Shown: piece after piece, positions 1 through 14,140 of the stretch | Layout: every line of letters begins with the position of its first letter | How positions within the stretch are numbered: the first letter of the stretch is position 1 | Assembly (NCBI GenBank): GCA_020002185.1 | Contig: CM034533.1 | Coordinates: 42,124,380-42,188,379 of the forward strand | DNA from: Paraescarpia echinospica | Taxonomy: Eukaryota > Annelida > Polychaeta > Sabellida > Siboglinidae | DNA: 64,000 bases | Direction: 5' to 3' | Translations under genes and position numbers: made by a program | The notes under the pieces: generated by a model | The model's database searches: none | Seen by the model: only the letters and a program-made list of their open reading frames with translations | Told to the model about the DNA's origin: nothing

Positions 1-917
1 GCTACACATATATAAAGAATAACACCAACTACTGACACATGACATAGTGGACTAATTACCCAAACATTTGTAAACAAACCATAATGAATGTATGGTAACC
101 CAATACATAATGAGTAAAGGTGCTATATATATACACATATATAACGAAAACTGCCACACAAATGTACTTCGAAAAGTACCCGCACTAAAAACCCTGCGTA
201 TATATATATATACATATCTGTATATGTATATATATATATATATAATCTGCACTTGGATTGTACTATATTTGATAACTACACCTAGTTATATCCGTGTCGT
301 ATACATTTCATTTAGTGTTATATACGTAGACCTGTTAGGATTTATTTTCTCTACTTGCTCCGTATTGATAATTTCACTGCATACTCATCTGCACGTTGCT
401 ATTTGGACCCGTACCCCGGGAATGCCCTAAAAAGGACATATCACATAGTTAATAGCATAGCTAATTCACTCACAATAGTGCAACAACGATTCGCAGCTCT
501 GGATTGATACAAAACCTTGTTTCGTTGAAAGGCTATATATGCATCAGACGAATGCTTGATGCACCACGCGTGTCAAACGGCAACTGTCTCCGAATATGTC
601 ACATTAATTAGTCACATTTTCTACATAACGCAGATATTAGTTCGCTTGTCTCTTGCCGATCATAAATCAAGTTTCTGCGTTGGCGTTTTATAAACACGCC
701 CACTCACTCTCATTGGTTGGCCAGCTACTAATGACGTAGTCACGATAAAGCAACCTTGACATGGAGTATTTGATTTATAACCCGTACGTGAAAGAGGTTG
801 TTTATTGCGTCCTATCCGTAGCTAAGTTAGTTTGGTCGAATCAGTAAACAACGTTGTTTTCGTGTGACGTATATCGACTGCGATTAATTATAAAAATAAG
901 TCAACTCACATGTACAC

Positions 918-921
<4 letters not shown>

Positions 922-955
<34 letters not shown>
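922..955. repeat. (TA)n microsatellite
   Basis: Uninterrupted alternating T and A for about 34 bp. Confidence 0.9.
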
Positions 956-958
<3 letters not shown>

Positions 959-2633
959 CATGCATGCGCGCGTAGGTTTGTGTATATATTCATGTGTTCA
1001 CGATATACATATTCTATGTTTGCGTAACAACCTCCTTGGGCACGTGTACGACTATGCAATTATTGATGTATAAGACCATTGGGATATATTTGATTAACCA
1101 AACTGGTTTGCTTCATGCACCATTGACATAAATTTTAAGAAAACGATACGTTATTGTGCATTATGACGACAGCTTAGCCCTCTGCTAGTCTCATTCGTGT
1201 TGTTTTGTATGTTGCGTATATCATACGGACAGAGAGACGATTTGATAATTGCCCCGCACACATCTTTTTGGACGTTCGCCCATGGCTCGGATGGGTACGA
1301 TGCTACATATACACACATACATACGCACGCACGCACACACACATACACACACACGGACATGCATTATGAAAAGTAGATTTTGTATGCACCATACGTATCT
1401 ATCTTCACATATAGTCATATTGCTGCAATATGTCATACAATATTATTCGTAAGGCTAGACACAGTATATTAATTAGAAGTGGTTATAATACCTCTGATAA
1501 GTCAGGCTATATGTGTGTTTTCCTTAGCATACATTAATTGAATTGGTGTTATCCGATCAGAACTAAATGTATGTAGTATTTATCTTGCATTTGTTATAAC
1601 TATAACAGCGTTGTTGCAATGTTGGCATAGCATAGATATGCCAGTGCTACAGTGCATCGTACGTGGGTGCTGGAGGTAGCGTAAACATAAACAGCATAAT
1701 GTCAAAGTTGACCATTTCAACACCACATAGTCTGGCATGACCGACTTAGCTGACGTTTTTACTGAGTCCACATGTTACGTGATAGTAAAAAGACCGAATC
1801 ATTGTGTTGATAAAAAATCATCGTAAGGTAGTTTGCGTATTGTTGAGAGTAACCATCCTGTCACATTAAATTCCGCTTGATACATACCATATAAATGTGA
1901 TCTAATTGTCATGTGAATACCGTGATTGTTTCGGCATTGTATAACATTTGGTTGACTCGTACACAATGACTAAACATCGCAGTTGCAATTAGTTTTGCGT
2001 GATTGCGAAAACTGACCTGTTGTGCGCAACATAATCTTATATATTCGCCATTACTGATATGTGTTTTTGGCCGAAATTGTACTTCCCGTAGATACACCTA
2101 CCGCGTACTGAAGGTCATTCTTTCATCAGATAAGATGTATATGTTGTTTAAAAGAGCTGAGGCAAAATTACCAAGAACGGAAATGTGTGTTAAACACATT
2201 TATAGCGGTTTTCTCTCCAACATGATATGATAATATTTTTAAAAAATGCGGCACACAAACTTTTGAGTTTTTCACATTCTTGATTACCTAAATGAAATTG
2301 ATATTTTATTTCCATTATTCGTGTCTTGAAGTAGCATGACATGTTATTCACAGGAGTAAAATCTTACACATATATTTGCTACAACACGAGTACCAGTGAC
2401 GTATTTCGTAACCCCAGGTCATAGCGACCATAAAAGCGGTGACTTGTCACTATATATCGATGTTATCTGGTTGAGTGGCCTACTCATGCAACGACGTAAT
2501 CGTAGGCGCTCACGCACGTAATTGTTTTAGGGTTCAACTGAAGTCCATTGCACTACAAGACCGTATATCGGCCGATAGGGCATAGTCAGAGAATATCAGC
2601 GCAGTTGCAAAACGTACGCAGGAAAACGTGTAG

Positions 2634-2635
2634 TA

Positions 2636-2668
<33 letters not shown>

Positions 2669-2692
2669 TTATATATATATATATATATATAT
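2634..2692. repeat. (TA)n microsatellite, interrupted
   Basis: TA alternation with a single C and a TT interruption. It lies about 150 bp before the large GT array. Confidence 0.85.
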
Positions 2693-2822
2693 CTATGAAT
2701 GACCAGCTATATATGTTATAAGTTATATAATCGGGGCCTACTTTTTTTCTTCAGAAAACGCCTTGCTGAAAACGAAATACATTATTGACACCTATACCTC
2801 GGCGAAAACTAGACCGATTTAA

Positions 2823-3056
<234 letters not shown>

Positions 3057-3374
3057 TTTGCATTTGATTAGGCACAAATCGTTGCCATACAATCTGTAAC
3101 AAATACGAATAATTTTGAAGAAATAATATTGACAGATATACAGATGGAAAACAAATGAGGTATTCCACAAAATGTATTTGCGTATTAATATTATGGCACT
3201 GTTGGTAAGCAAAACAAATACAAATGCGATTAATTATGAAAGCACAATGTGCGCTATTCGCTCGGACACTTGTTTTGCCAACACGTATTGTGCGCCCACA
3301 ATGTATTTTGGTTCAGTCAAGTGCACTATGACAAGCGAAAAATGGTAAATTATCATGCAGTATGTTTCCAACGG

Positions 3375-3386
3375 TAGATGGCGCCA
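3375..3386 (+). promoter_or_regulatory. CTCF-like site (TAGATGGCGCCA)
   Basis: The core AGATGGCGC matches the CTCF core known from flies and vertebrates (AGRKGGCGC). Two further exact cores occur on the same strand in this window, near 8881 and 43817. Whether it is bound is unknown. Confidence 0.35.
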
Positions 3387-5088
3387 GCTGACGGCGCAGT
3401 TTAATGTATATGAATATTAAATTACATGTGCTGCCTATGACCTGCAGTCGTCAGTTTAGATATGTTGTATGTTTCACACGCCCGTTGGGTATAAACGTCT
3501 GATGTCAATTCCACGTATAAACATACATATTTCACAATACATGTTATTCGGTACAATTTGTGTAATACCTTAAATATCACGTCAACGTTGTAATAATTAT
3601 ATCTTGGATAAACATATGGTTTGTCATAATGGTAACGTCACTTTGATTTAATAATGAACCCTTCGCTTTGTGAATGCTTTGCGTAACGTGAAATAAATAT
3701 ATAATTAAAATACATATATTTTGTTAATCAGGTATATTCAATTAAACGCTTTTATTCTCACACGAGATTCAACTTCAGTAGCAGTGTCACTGTTGGTATG
3801 ACATTTGTGGCTTAAATTAATTTGTATTTTTTTAAACACATTATTATATTCAAAGCCATTTTTTTATTACAAAATTGACTTACATCATTCCTTCGTCTTA
3901 TAGTTTTTTTTATCAGAGCATGTAAATGATTTGCTATTTTAAAGCCAGACCGTTCACATTGCAAATGTGTCTCGTTGACAATTTCACATATCTATGGTGC
4001 CGTAAACCGAACATAAACACGTCCACGTCACAGATACATAACGAGTTTTACTTTTGAAATTGCTACAGCCTATTTAAGAAAACTCGGCCAGTAATTTGTT
4101 GTATCGCCTCGTAAACGACGTGATTTGGCCGGCTACGACAAGGGGTTGATGGCGGGTGATGGGCAGACGCATCCAGCGGACCGTCGCAGACTGCAATAAG
4201 AGGGAATAAAGCAGCATGGCCGTTTCGTGGAACGTTTCTCCGCCACACACATAAATGTCAATGCCCCGCGGCCTCCGTACGCAGTTTTACAATCTGTCGC
4301 AACAGAGTCGTATAATAGTGTCGACTGTTTCCCACCTGCTTCATATCACCATGGAAAATTGGTGTATGATGTCTGTTTCTCTATGCGCAGAATGTGGCGA
4401 CGTTGCGTCCTTCCGATATGTCGTCAGGATATTTTGCGTACACAAACACCACACTACCGACAGGATTGTTATAATCATCGATTTTATGGGATATAAAAGT
4501 GCATATGTTCTGCCAAATATACAGCCGATGAGGATACTGATTTTAATTCATTGTGGACTGCCCTGTATCAAACCATAATTGAAGGTAAGTAAAGTTTAAA
4601 ACGCCGCGTTTCCAGAACAAAAACAACACTAATTTTGTTGTAAAGCAGACGCGAAACTAATCATTTTTCAGTTGGTTTACTATTCTTTGCAATTAATATA
4701 GTAACATTGTTCATTCAGTTAATTGTTTACACGGATCAGCATTCTAAATTTGTGTTGTTTTCGAAATACTGGGCGAGTATGACAACTAATAGTTGGAAAT
4801 CGAACTATACAACTACATGCAATGTGCATTAATAATGGAAGATTGACCTAAATTGTACATTTGGAGACAACACAGACAATTATGAAAATGAGCCAAGGAT
4901 TGCGTCTAATCAAAATACTTTGCGCAAAGTAATCAGCCCGAAAGATTTACAATCGGTCTAATATGCGATCACAACAGCTGCGTACTCCATCCACGCATCC
5001 ATCGGAACTGTATGCAATATAATGTCAAGATAGAAGTCATTGTTAACTCAGACAACCTAAAACAATTGCCAAATCGTAGAAAGCATAC

Positions 5089-5147
5089 ATATGCATGCAT
5101 ATGTCTATTGACTTACACTGTAAGTCAATATCCATATGCATGCATAT
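5089..5147. repeat. 59-bp near-perfect inverted repeat (hairpin)
   Basis: The outer arms are ATATGCATGCATATG and its complement (15 bp). After a two-base mismatch come inner arms of 11 bp (TATTGACTTAC and complement), closed by a 3-base ACT loop. The tiny loop is unlike a microRNA precursor. It is more like a cruciform-prone palindrome or a mobile-element remnant. Confidence 0.75.
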
Positions 5148-5217
5148 TCACATGATGTAGGAACATTATTATAAGTGTATAACGAGGGTTCAAATTAAAT
5201 ACAAATACATAAATGTC

Positions 5218-5218
5218 A

Positions 5219-5269
<51 letters not shown>
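5218..5269. repeat. (TA)n microsatellite
   Basis: TA alternation with isolated G interruptions. Confidence 0.9.
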
Positions 5270-5575
5270 CGCAGCTTTAGCGCAGACGTGTTTAATTTAT
5301 TACATGAATCTAATTTAATACTGAATCTCGCAGCCTTGGCAGCCGTATTATTGTGCAAAGTTTCTTCGATTGTATCTAATATATCCCCAGCAATATTATA
5401 GATTAACTCGAATTTCATGACTTCTTATTGCAACAACAATAACCATATAATATATATTCAAATATGAGTTGATTTAAAAACATATATGTAAAACAAAACT
5501 GCATTGCACAATTCGAAGCACACCAAACTCGTACAACAAAACAAGACTAGCAATGTTAGTTTTAGTCGAGTACAT

Positions 5576-5581
5576 AATATA

Positions 5582-5628
<47 letters not shown>

Positions 5629-5633
5629 CATAT

Positions 5634-5665
<32 letters not shown>

Positions 5666-5719
5666 AAGTTAATCTACTTTTATATATATATACATATATA
5701 TGTATATATATATATATAT
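5576..5719. repeat. Compound (TA)n tract
   Basis: Several TA blocks separated by short AT-rich spacers over about 145 bp. Confidence 0.85.
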
Positions 5720-7156
5720 AATAGTTAATCTATAATATTATCATGCGAACAGTGCACACGGTAGTCAGAAATAATTATTAACTATTAAAGCAATTCACTG
5801 TAAAACTATCAATATTAACTAATTTAGACGTTATATTTTTTGACAGTATATAATTACAATATTGTGATTGTTACTATTGCTATTTTTATGTTATTACTAG
5901 TGCCACTTGTTGTACTGATGTTGACAGAACAAGCATTATGACTTACATTTCTACTTCGGCTACAATATAATAAACGTTAGCATGTTGGTTATTTACTTGA
6001 AAAACAATTTGGTTCAGTCTTATCCAACCCGTATGGCATTTGCTGTGCGAACCTTGCATAATGTGATTAAGTGTCGTATAATACGATATGTCCGCACATA
6101 TAAGTGTTGGGAAGTGCGATCTATGTAATATAGCTGCAGCTGTTTGTCTGACAAGAGATGCTATCTTATTACAATCTTACTATCTTGCAACGTGTTTTGT
6201 ATTTGTAAGTAATGAAGAATAATACTAAAGTGCAAACATGTTGGTCGAACGAATAAATGTATATACGTTCAAATACGTGTGCTATCGACTACGAAATATA
6301 TGATATGCAACCATAGAAAACATCTGTCGGTACGCCCTAGTCGTGATAGTGTAGAAATGTCAAATAACATTCTTATTGCTATGCTATTGTCATGAGGGTA
6401 GTCCTAAGAATTACTGTCACAGCGTTTATTATATGTTGCCAAGTCTATGTCGCAGTTCTTGCCCAGCGCACGTGCTTCCTGCGATTGTTAGGTTATGTTT
6501 ATATATTATACGCGAACATTACGTTTTACGTTCTGAGCAACTAATTTAATACCGTCTAACATGGTTACTTTGGGCGGGTGGGGCTACCTTAGCCACATTT
6601 ATACCACTACTTTGCAATGGTTTAATATAATCATCAACCAGTGACATTTGTATATTATGGGGTATTTACCATAACGCATAAATAAATGTCCCTAGTTGAT
6701 AAATATATATAATAATTATATAATTATATTAAAGCATTGCAAAAGTGAGAATCTTGTCATGCGCGCGGTATTTAAAAAATTATATATAGGTCTTGCGTCC
6801 AATTTGTGGTATCATCGAATAATCCCTGAAAACGTGACGATGAAGGTTCAAGTCTTATTAGTCTTACAGAAAATGTTAACCTACCCGCATACATACGCAT
6901 GCTCGATTATAAGTAGATGTATATACTACGTATACAAATAGTTCACATTTAAAAACAAAACGTGTTGTAAGTTCGCCACAATTAAATTATAATCGGTCAA
7001 CTTTTACAATGTATAACAATTTCATTAATGTAAACATGGACACACATGGAGAAAAGATAATGTATTATTAAAATATATCATGACGAAATTGTATTAGATT
7101 GCTAAAAATAAGGTATACTATAAATAATATCTGCAATATGTTTTTTTCTCTCAAAT

Positions 7157-7167
7157 GTATATATATG

Positions 7168-7222
<55 letters not shown>

Positions 7223-7380
7223 ATATATACATATATATATATATGTATATATACAAATTATTTTGCTTACACATCTGTAATGTGAACCGCATTTGATCAG
7301 TATTATTTTTTTGCTATAATTATTATATTATATTATATTGTATTATACTATATTATATATATATATACATATGTATATAT
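7157..7380. repeat. Compound (TA)n and TATTA tract
   Basis: A TA array at about 7157-7254 is followed, after about 60 bp of other sequence, by a TATTA-rich stretch and another TA block up to about 7380. Confidence 0.8.
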
Positions 7381-7766
7381 GAAATTAAATAAATAGAACA
7401 AATTATGTCAGGTTGTATTTCTACGTCGATACAATTGATGTGGCTTATTTAAATGTTAGTCTGGGCAACATATTATTATAATAAAATTGTGTATATTTTC
7501 CTTTTTGACACAGGCAGTGTTTTGCGTATTCGTAAAATCATCCCACCGCAGGTAGCAACGTCGACATCATTAATACATCCGCCATACAATTAAGTACGCA
7601 ACAAGAATACGTTTACGGAAGCTTGGTACAGAGGACGTGTTTATATGCGCTATTCATCATTTAAATGTTTTATTGTATACGCATTCCAACAAGGATTGTT
7701 TTTATGATGCAATTTTGCAAGTAGCCAATCAAAGGCGAGACTGGTTTCTTCGTCGGCGGGCACTTA

Positions 7767-7777
7767 CACGTGATTGG
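7767..7777 (+). promoter_or_regulatory. Composite E-box / inverted CCAAT (CACGTGATTGG)
   Basis: CACGTG (bHLH-ZIP E-box) directly abuts ATTGG (the complement of CCAAT, the NF-Y core). The same 11-mer recurs at 12553 and 31148. Function is inferred from the motifs alone. Confidence 0.35.
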
Positions 7778-8126
7778 CGGATAACACACTCCGCAAACCC
7801 CGGATGGACTCTATAGCTGAATAATCGTGCAGCATTTTAATATACACTTCTTACATACAATTGATAAATGCAGTATGTAGGGTAACACAAATATGCAATA
7901 TTGTGTGATAAATAACACATATCTTAGCAAAACTACTTATACATAATACAAAATGTGACACTTATTATATCTCCCATTATTTCATTAACATGTTTTAGCA
8001 TAATAATGTGGGAGTCGGGTTCCTTTCACTTAGCATATATTTGTAACTTTTATTTCAAAAGAGGAAGGTGAGTTAATTTTAACAATTTAAAGAAACCTGT
8101 CGTACAATCGGACAAGAAAGTGTGAT

Positions 8127-8134
8127 ATTATATA

Positions 8135-8179
<45 letters not shown>

Positions 8180-8186
8180 ACACATA
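8127..8186. repeat. (TA)n / TGTG microsatellite
   Basis: A short GTGT block runs into about 45 bp of TA alternation. Confidence 0.85.
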
Positions 8187-8880
8187 TTGTTTATTATCCG
8201 ATCGAAAAGTTTATGTGTGCAAGGTGAATTCAGATTTATTGTCTTCGTATACTAACGATTATTATATTTAATTTTGTAAATTAATTAAAGCACAAAATTA
8301 ATTTATAAAGGATAGCGTGCTATTTTTAAATAGTAAATGAATAACAAATTAATTAGAAACAAGCTGTGTTATTAATAAACAAACACCATTACAACATCTG
8401 ATATTACAAGTAATATAATATTATTGTGCCTATGACACGTTTGTTATCATCAGACAATATTTACCGTTTAACATTCGTGTAAGTTCCAGGGAAACAAATA
8501 ACTCTTGTGTTCACAACTTAAAACGAATTGACAATATGTCTATTCTAACAGCATAACAATCGTGTTACATCTGCACCCGTTGACGCATAGCGTTTGTCTA
8601 AATACAACCACAATACCGTAAATAAATTATTGTATCCCGTATTACCTCGTGCCTTGTGCATAACTCATTCGTTTGCTGATTCACTGCGTCACGACGTACA
8701 TAGCTACAGCAGCGAAACTTAATTACACAGCGCACCCTTAAATCATTCGTTCTTTATGAGACAATCGTACCCGATAACTTCGGCTCGGCCCAATTGCGCT
8801 ATTAAATCAGCCGCGTTTCACGTCCGAACAATAACGAATTCCGCGCAGGCTGTATGCTAGTACCTCGTGGCATATCTACC

Positions 8881-8889
8881 AGATGGCGC
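8881..8889 (+). promoter_or_regulatory. CTCF-like site (ACCAGATGGCGCAAG)
   Basis: The AGATGGCGC core sits in a CCAGATGGCGC context, which is close to the insect and vertebrate CTCF consensus. It lies at the edge of a GC-richer island (about 8640-8900) inside AT-rich DNA, which raises the chance that it is regulatory. Confidence 0.4.
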
Positions 8890-9039
8890 AAGTGCACAAC
8901 AACAAACTATATGCAAAATATTGCATGCTTGCAATGGACATGTGTTAAATGTACTTATTTACTTCTACTAATAAATTATTGCTCTTCACTATTATCTGTA
9001 TAAGGCTAGGGCTCCGAATATAATATAATTATCACTATG

Positions 9040-9063
9040 ATATATATATATATATATATATAA

Positions 9064-9095
<32 letters not shown>

Positions 9096-9096
9096 T
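9040..9096. repeat. (TA)n microsatellite
   Basis: TA alternation with an AAAT interruption. Confidence 0.9.
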
Positions 9097-10738
9097 AGTA
9101 ACAGATTTTGGTTAACATGGTAAATAATCGATTCATTTTATAATGTTATAGCATGTCACAATCTACTCGGATTTGGATCATAGTTACCGACATTGGTAAG
9201 TTCTCCATAAATGTCTGCGTAACTACAACATGTGAAATTTGTGAGCGGTGTAATTAAGACAGGTCTTTGAAGACTAATGAAACTGCGTGACTACAACCGT
9301 TGCTATGGCAACGTTTCGTGACGGTCAGTCACAATGGTTTCCGAACTACTCTTGATAATTATTTGCACTTTCCTGTGCATCATGGTTCGCTGCTAATATT
9401 AAACGCGTGCCATCATACTTTCTGTTGGAATCATAATATACATACATATTTGTAAATATGTAGTTGATAGGTGTGTATGTGTTCATTGATGCTACAATGC
9501 ATGATTATATAACAACATAGCAACACATATATTTTAATTGATAATATATGATTGGCAACAGTTGTTTGTTGAACATGTGGTATGTTAAATAGCATTACAA
9601 TACGTACGATTATTTTAATATGAACCTTCCGGCAACTTCGTTTTGATAGTGATGTTACACTTATGTATAACTACACTTCATGTTACCATAAAACAAATGA
9701 ACGATATGGGTGAGCTGTCCCTCTATATACGTGTGTACGACAAACAGACAAACATATTTATTTTTGACCATAAATGTACATAAATACAAATGTACAAACA
9801 TAAACGTAAGGTCAAGCAGACTCCCATTAAGACAACATGTCGCTAACGTGGGAGCCCCCTTTTATTAATAGCAAATCAAATTAGTAAATAGTAATAGTGA
9901 ATAGAAATAATCCCAATTCAATGTTTATAAATACAGATATGTAATTATATAGCATATTGTATACTACTATTATATATTACATATATAACAATTGTGGATA
10001 ACACAATGACATTTATAGTTCAAAATTAAGTAGTTTTTAATGTAAGTTGTGAAACCACGTAGGTTATGTGTATACATTTTATTTATGATAATCCTTGGAG
10101 TATTATTAATTGTTTCTTTTATGTTGTACGATAAGCGTAAACTTGTATGTCAACCATAGATGCTTTATTCGAGTAGTAGTATTATTACATTAACGTCAAG
10201 CGTACTATTATTCCAATGAAGCTACGAAACATTATTGGATAAATAAATGTTTTATATGTTCATGGTTAAAGGAATACATTTTAAATGTTCACAACATCTT
10301 ATATCGATATTTACTTTACGCTGTTGACATTTGTGTGTACATTATAGTATTAGCACCCGTATATTACAGAAATATAAATCAAAATATATTTCAAATGTTC
10401 ATATGCATCTATAGTAACGGTAAAATAAAATAATGTTAGTATTTGCAAAGGTAATATAAAATAATGTCAGTTCCTCTAAAGTGTCCAAGACATTTATTAG
10501 TCAATACCATTTGGTTGAATACAGTATAACAGTAGAAGTGAAATGTTCATAAACGAATGCAACAAAAGCAAACAATGTATTATGTTACTATCAACTTCGG
10601 TATCGGCATAAAAGGTGCGAGAGTAAATTTGTGGTAAAAACTGTCCTAAATGTATATTGTAATAATTATTGTAATTGTTATATCTAAAAGTAATTATGGC
10701 CGTTATTATATAAAACATAAAATGAATATATTGAAAAG

Positions 10739-10768
10739 GTATATATATATATATATATGTATATATTA
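10739..10768. repeat. Short (TA)n microsatellite
   Basis: TA alternation with one G interruption, about 30 bp. Confidence 0.8.
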
Positions 10769-11750
10769 AATTGAATAATAAGTATTATATTTATAGTTAG
10801 TCAAAAATTTCATTTTGTTCCATTTCACAATACATAATATTTTGTATTACTAAGATGCTTAAAATATTCTTATCAAGATAAGTGTGGAAACTAATTCTGA
10901 ATCAAATAAAAACGTAAAACTGTAAGTACTTAAGTCTTTTTTATAGACAATTTAATTTTCCAAAGTCAAATATACACTTTTTGCGAAAGTTGCCCATATA
11001 CACTCAACTTTCGGTTGAATAATATAAACAAGGAATTCCGTAATCAAATAATAAAAGACAAATAAACAAGTACAGTGTTTGTCAAATACTATGCGTGATA
11101 GGGCGGTATAAACGTTCCTTAGTGTTCATATGTAATTTGACTTATTCAGCGTGCTTTGCTAGCCCAGCCGACATGTTTTAATTTAATGATATTAGCATGT
11201 TTTAGTAATGACTATATTTACTTATTTGTAGCTCGCATGATTTACAAAAGTCGTAGATAAGTGCTATATTTAGACATCCAAAGCGTTGACGTAGAACACA
11301 AACAATTACAATGTCACCATTGGTTTCCATTCAAACTTGGAAAAACCGTCGCTATTAAGCAAATGTCAAACCAGGTGAAATTAGATATAGACTGTATTGG
11401 CGAAACAGTTTTTAATTTGCATGTTGTTTAATTGGGACGTTATATGACATACTTCTTTTAAGGCATATTAGTGAATAATGAAAGTCCTGTATGAAGCAAG
11501 CAATTAGGTAGCTCTAATTAACTAGTCACAATGTTCTTTATAAAAAACTAATCGAAACACAGTTATAATGCACGACACGTAGATAATAATCGTTACTAAT
11601 GGAATTATATTCTTATAGAAAAGGGCGTTCGCAAATACATTGAGTAAAAATATGTTATGTATAATATCCTCAGTAGGCAGTACATGCAACAATTAAATAA
11701 TACAAAACGAATTAATTTTAGTTCAGATGTTTATGCTGAAATGAATGTCA

Positions 11751-12038
11751 CGTAGTAGTACTACTAATATGATACGTAGTAGTACTACTAATATGATACG
11801 TAGTAGTACTACTAATATCATACGCAGTAGTACTACTAATATCATACGTAGTAGTACTACTAATATGATACGTAGTAGTACTACTAATATGATACGTAGT
11901 AGTACTACTAATATGATACGTAGTAGTACTACTAATATGATACGCAGTAGTACTACTAATATGATACGTAGTAGTACTACTAATATGATACGTAGTAGTA
12001 CTACTAATATGATACGTAGTAGTACTACTAATATGATA
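11751..12038. repeat. 24-bp minisatellite, 12 tandem copies
   Basis: Twelve head-to-tail copies of a 24-bp unit beginning CGTAGTAGTACTACTAATAT. Each unit contains the 14-bp perfect palindrome TAGTAGTACTACTA, which is slightly shortened in copies 4 and 9 by a T-to-C change (CGCAGT). Copies 3 and 4 share ATCA in place of ATGA. Because 24 is divisible by 3 and the unit lacks stops in one frame, it reads as a repeated RSSTTNMI peptide. That is a by-product, not evidence of coding. There are no spacers, so this is not a CRISPR array. Confidence 0.95.
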
Positions 12039-12550
12039 CGCTACAGTTCTTTAAACAAATTTGCAAGTTAGCTAATTGTACAGCTTCATTCATTAATTGG
12101 CTGCTCTTGAAAATGTATTATATTGCATATGGTTGAACGCTTGTTCATTGATTGAGCTTAAAGTTGACCACGATTTGACCTCTGACAACGTTAAACATAC
12201 CGTGTATTTCTTATGCAAATATATGTCGACTAGATGTTAATCATGCCACATAAACAACGCCTGTCAACTCACGCAACGTCCTTCTGATATTTATGAGTAC
12301 GCCAGAGGCAAACGAGCGGTGCAGTGACGTGTCAGATAATATCTGTAACGTCAGTTACGTTCGTAATGCAGGAAGCAGTCCTTTTTTACTGATACTCAGA
12401 TTTGCTACTGATTTGTTTTAAATAACTAATTTCCGACACGCCAATGAGCATCAATAATGATATTAATTAACAAGATTAGTAATAATTCGAAATATAATTG
12501 TACTTACTTGCATACTTTCTACGAGTCCTATGATTGGCTGTGCAGTACAC

Positions 12551-12566
12551 ACCACGTGATTGGTTC
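12551..12566 (+). promoter_or_regulatory. Composite E-box / inverted CCAAT (ACCACGTGATTGGTTC)
   Basis: This is the second copy of CACGTGATTGG. It shares all 16 bases of ACCACGTGATTGGTTC with the copy in the Lox5 intron at 31146-31161. Another inverted CCAAT (TGATTGGCTG) lies about 20 bp upstream, so this looks like a clustered site. Confidence 0.4.
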
Positions 12567-13091
12567 CTTGGAAGTCAGTTTATCTGCACAATATATCATC
12601 CATTATTATGTTAGATGACTTATTTGTTTAGACAAATTAGTGCATTTTATTTTGAAGTAATGGCAATTGTATTGAATATATACTCAAAGCAGGTAACGTA
12701 GCACATAGGAATAATATACTGACAAATGCCTGATGCTTAGACTAACCGCGCCACGAAAATCCATGTCACATTAAGTGGCGCCGCCTTCTGTTGTAAGTAT
12801 ATACTAAAATTGATAGCGCGCGCCCTCTTCACTATAAGTTTTACTCAAACATGCTGCGTATTATTGCTAAGCGTCAGAATACACATATACATTGAACATA
12901 CAATACTAAGTGTCGGTTTGGTAATAAACGTTAAATATATGAATTTATTTAATGCCACAGGCATTAGTACAAAACAACAACATCAGAGGTGTTCGAATGG
13001 TTGTAACTGCTCACTGGCGATTCCCAACTTCAAAAATGTTTAATAATATGTAAAACGTGTTACCTTTACTGTAATAAACATGGATGAATGC

Positions 13092-13524
13092 CAGTACGTG
13101 CGCGTGTACTTGAACGTGAACGTGTACGTGTCCGTGTGTGTGCGCGCGCGCGTGTGTGTGTGTCCGCGTGCGCGCGTGTGTATGTGTGTGGTACGCGTGC
13201 GTGCGTGTGTTTGTGTATGTACTTATGTTTATGTTTATGCTTACAAATGTGTACGTGAGTATGGTGGTATGTATGTGTATGTGCGACGATACGTAAGTGC
13301 AGTTGAGAATGTTTGCATATGTGAGTGTGTGTATGTGTGCGTTTTTGCTTACTTTCGTATTGCGTGTGTGTATATATGCTAATGTAAGTGTGTGAGTAGT
13401 AGCGTATGTGCGTATGACCATTTGTACGCGTGTAGAGTGTATACATACGTGTATGACTGTATATACGTAAGTGTGTAAAAATATGGGAAGGTATGTACGT
13501 ACTGGTGTACATGTGTACGCATGA
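13092..13524. repeat. Degenerate GT/CGTG-rich simple-sequence tract
   Basis: About 430 bp of purine-pyrimidine alternation built from GTGT, CGTG, GTAT and GTAC blocks. The open frames here on both strands (HT-, CV- and MY-rich) are repeat translations. Such alternation is the type that can adopt Z-DNA. Confidence 0.85.
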
Positions 13525-13557
13525 ACGTATGTATGTATATAATTATGTATGCATGTG

Positions 13558-13593
<36 letters not shown>

Positions 13594-13874
13594 TGTATGT
13601 TTGCATGAATGTATGTATGTATGTATGTATGTATGTACGTATGTATGTACGTATATATGTATGTATGTACTTGTGTACGTATGTATACATTTATGATTAT
13701 ACAATAACGAGTGTATGATTATATGACAAAGGACTGAGGGTACAATGGAAAAAATGTATGTATTACAGAACATTACTGTTTGAAAACAATTGTAAAAGAT
13801 TTGTCCAAATCAAAACGTAGATATAAAAAACCTCTAATTACACTCCACACATCAGAGATTTAGGCAATGCATAT
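13525..13874. repeat. Direct duplication, copy 1
   Basis: A segment of about 350 bp starts in a GTAT array and continues into about 190 bp of unique sequence, ending near GGCAATGCATAT. It recurs almost unchanged at 14072-14425. I see two base substitutions and one extra 4-bp unit in the second copy. No terminal inverted repeats or target-site duplication were found. Confidence 0.9.
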
Positions 13875-14071
13875 ATTCTACTGTGCAGTGTTACAGTAGC
13901 TTTGTTATTGTAATATCCTGTGTTCATGCATTTGTAGAAATGTGCCACATCCACGCAGAGCATTGCAGAACATGATGTTAATACAATCAAATGTTGATGT
14001 CACTGCAGCACCAATACATGGAGCAGCACAGGCTACGCATGATTCGTAGATTGTTTAGCCACTTTAGATTT

Positions 14072-14104
14072 ACGTATGTATGTATATAATTATGTATGCA
14101 TGTG

Positions 14105-14140
<36 letters not shown>

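Noticed and set aside
11751..12038. CRISPR-like appearance of regular 24-bp repeats
   Set aside because: The repeats are contiguous with no spacers, and the genome is animal.
11745..12071. 108-codon frame with an RSSTTNMI octapeptide repeat
   Set aside because: It is produced entirely by the 24-bp minisatellite. There is no coding context before or after.
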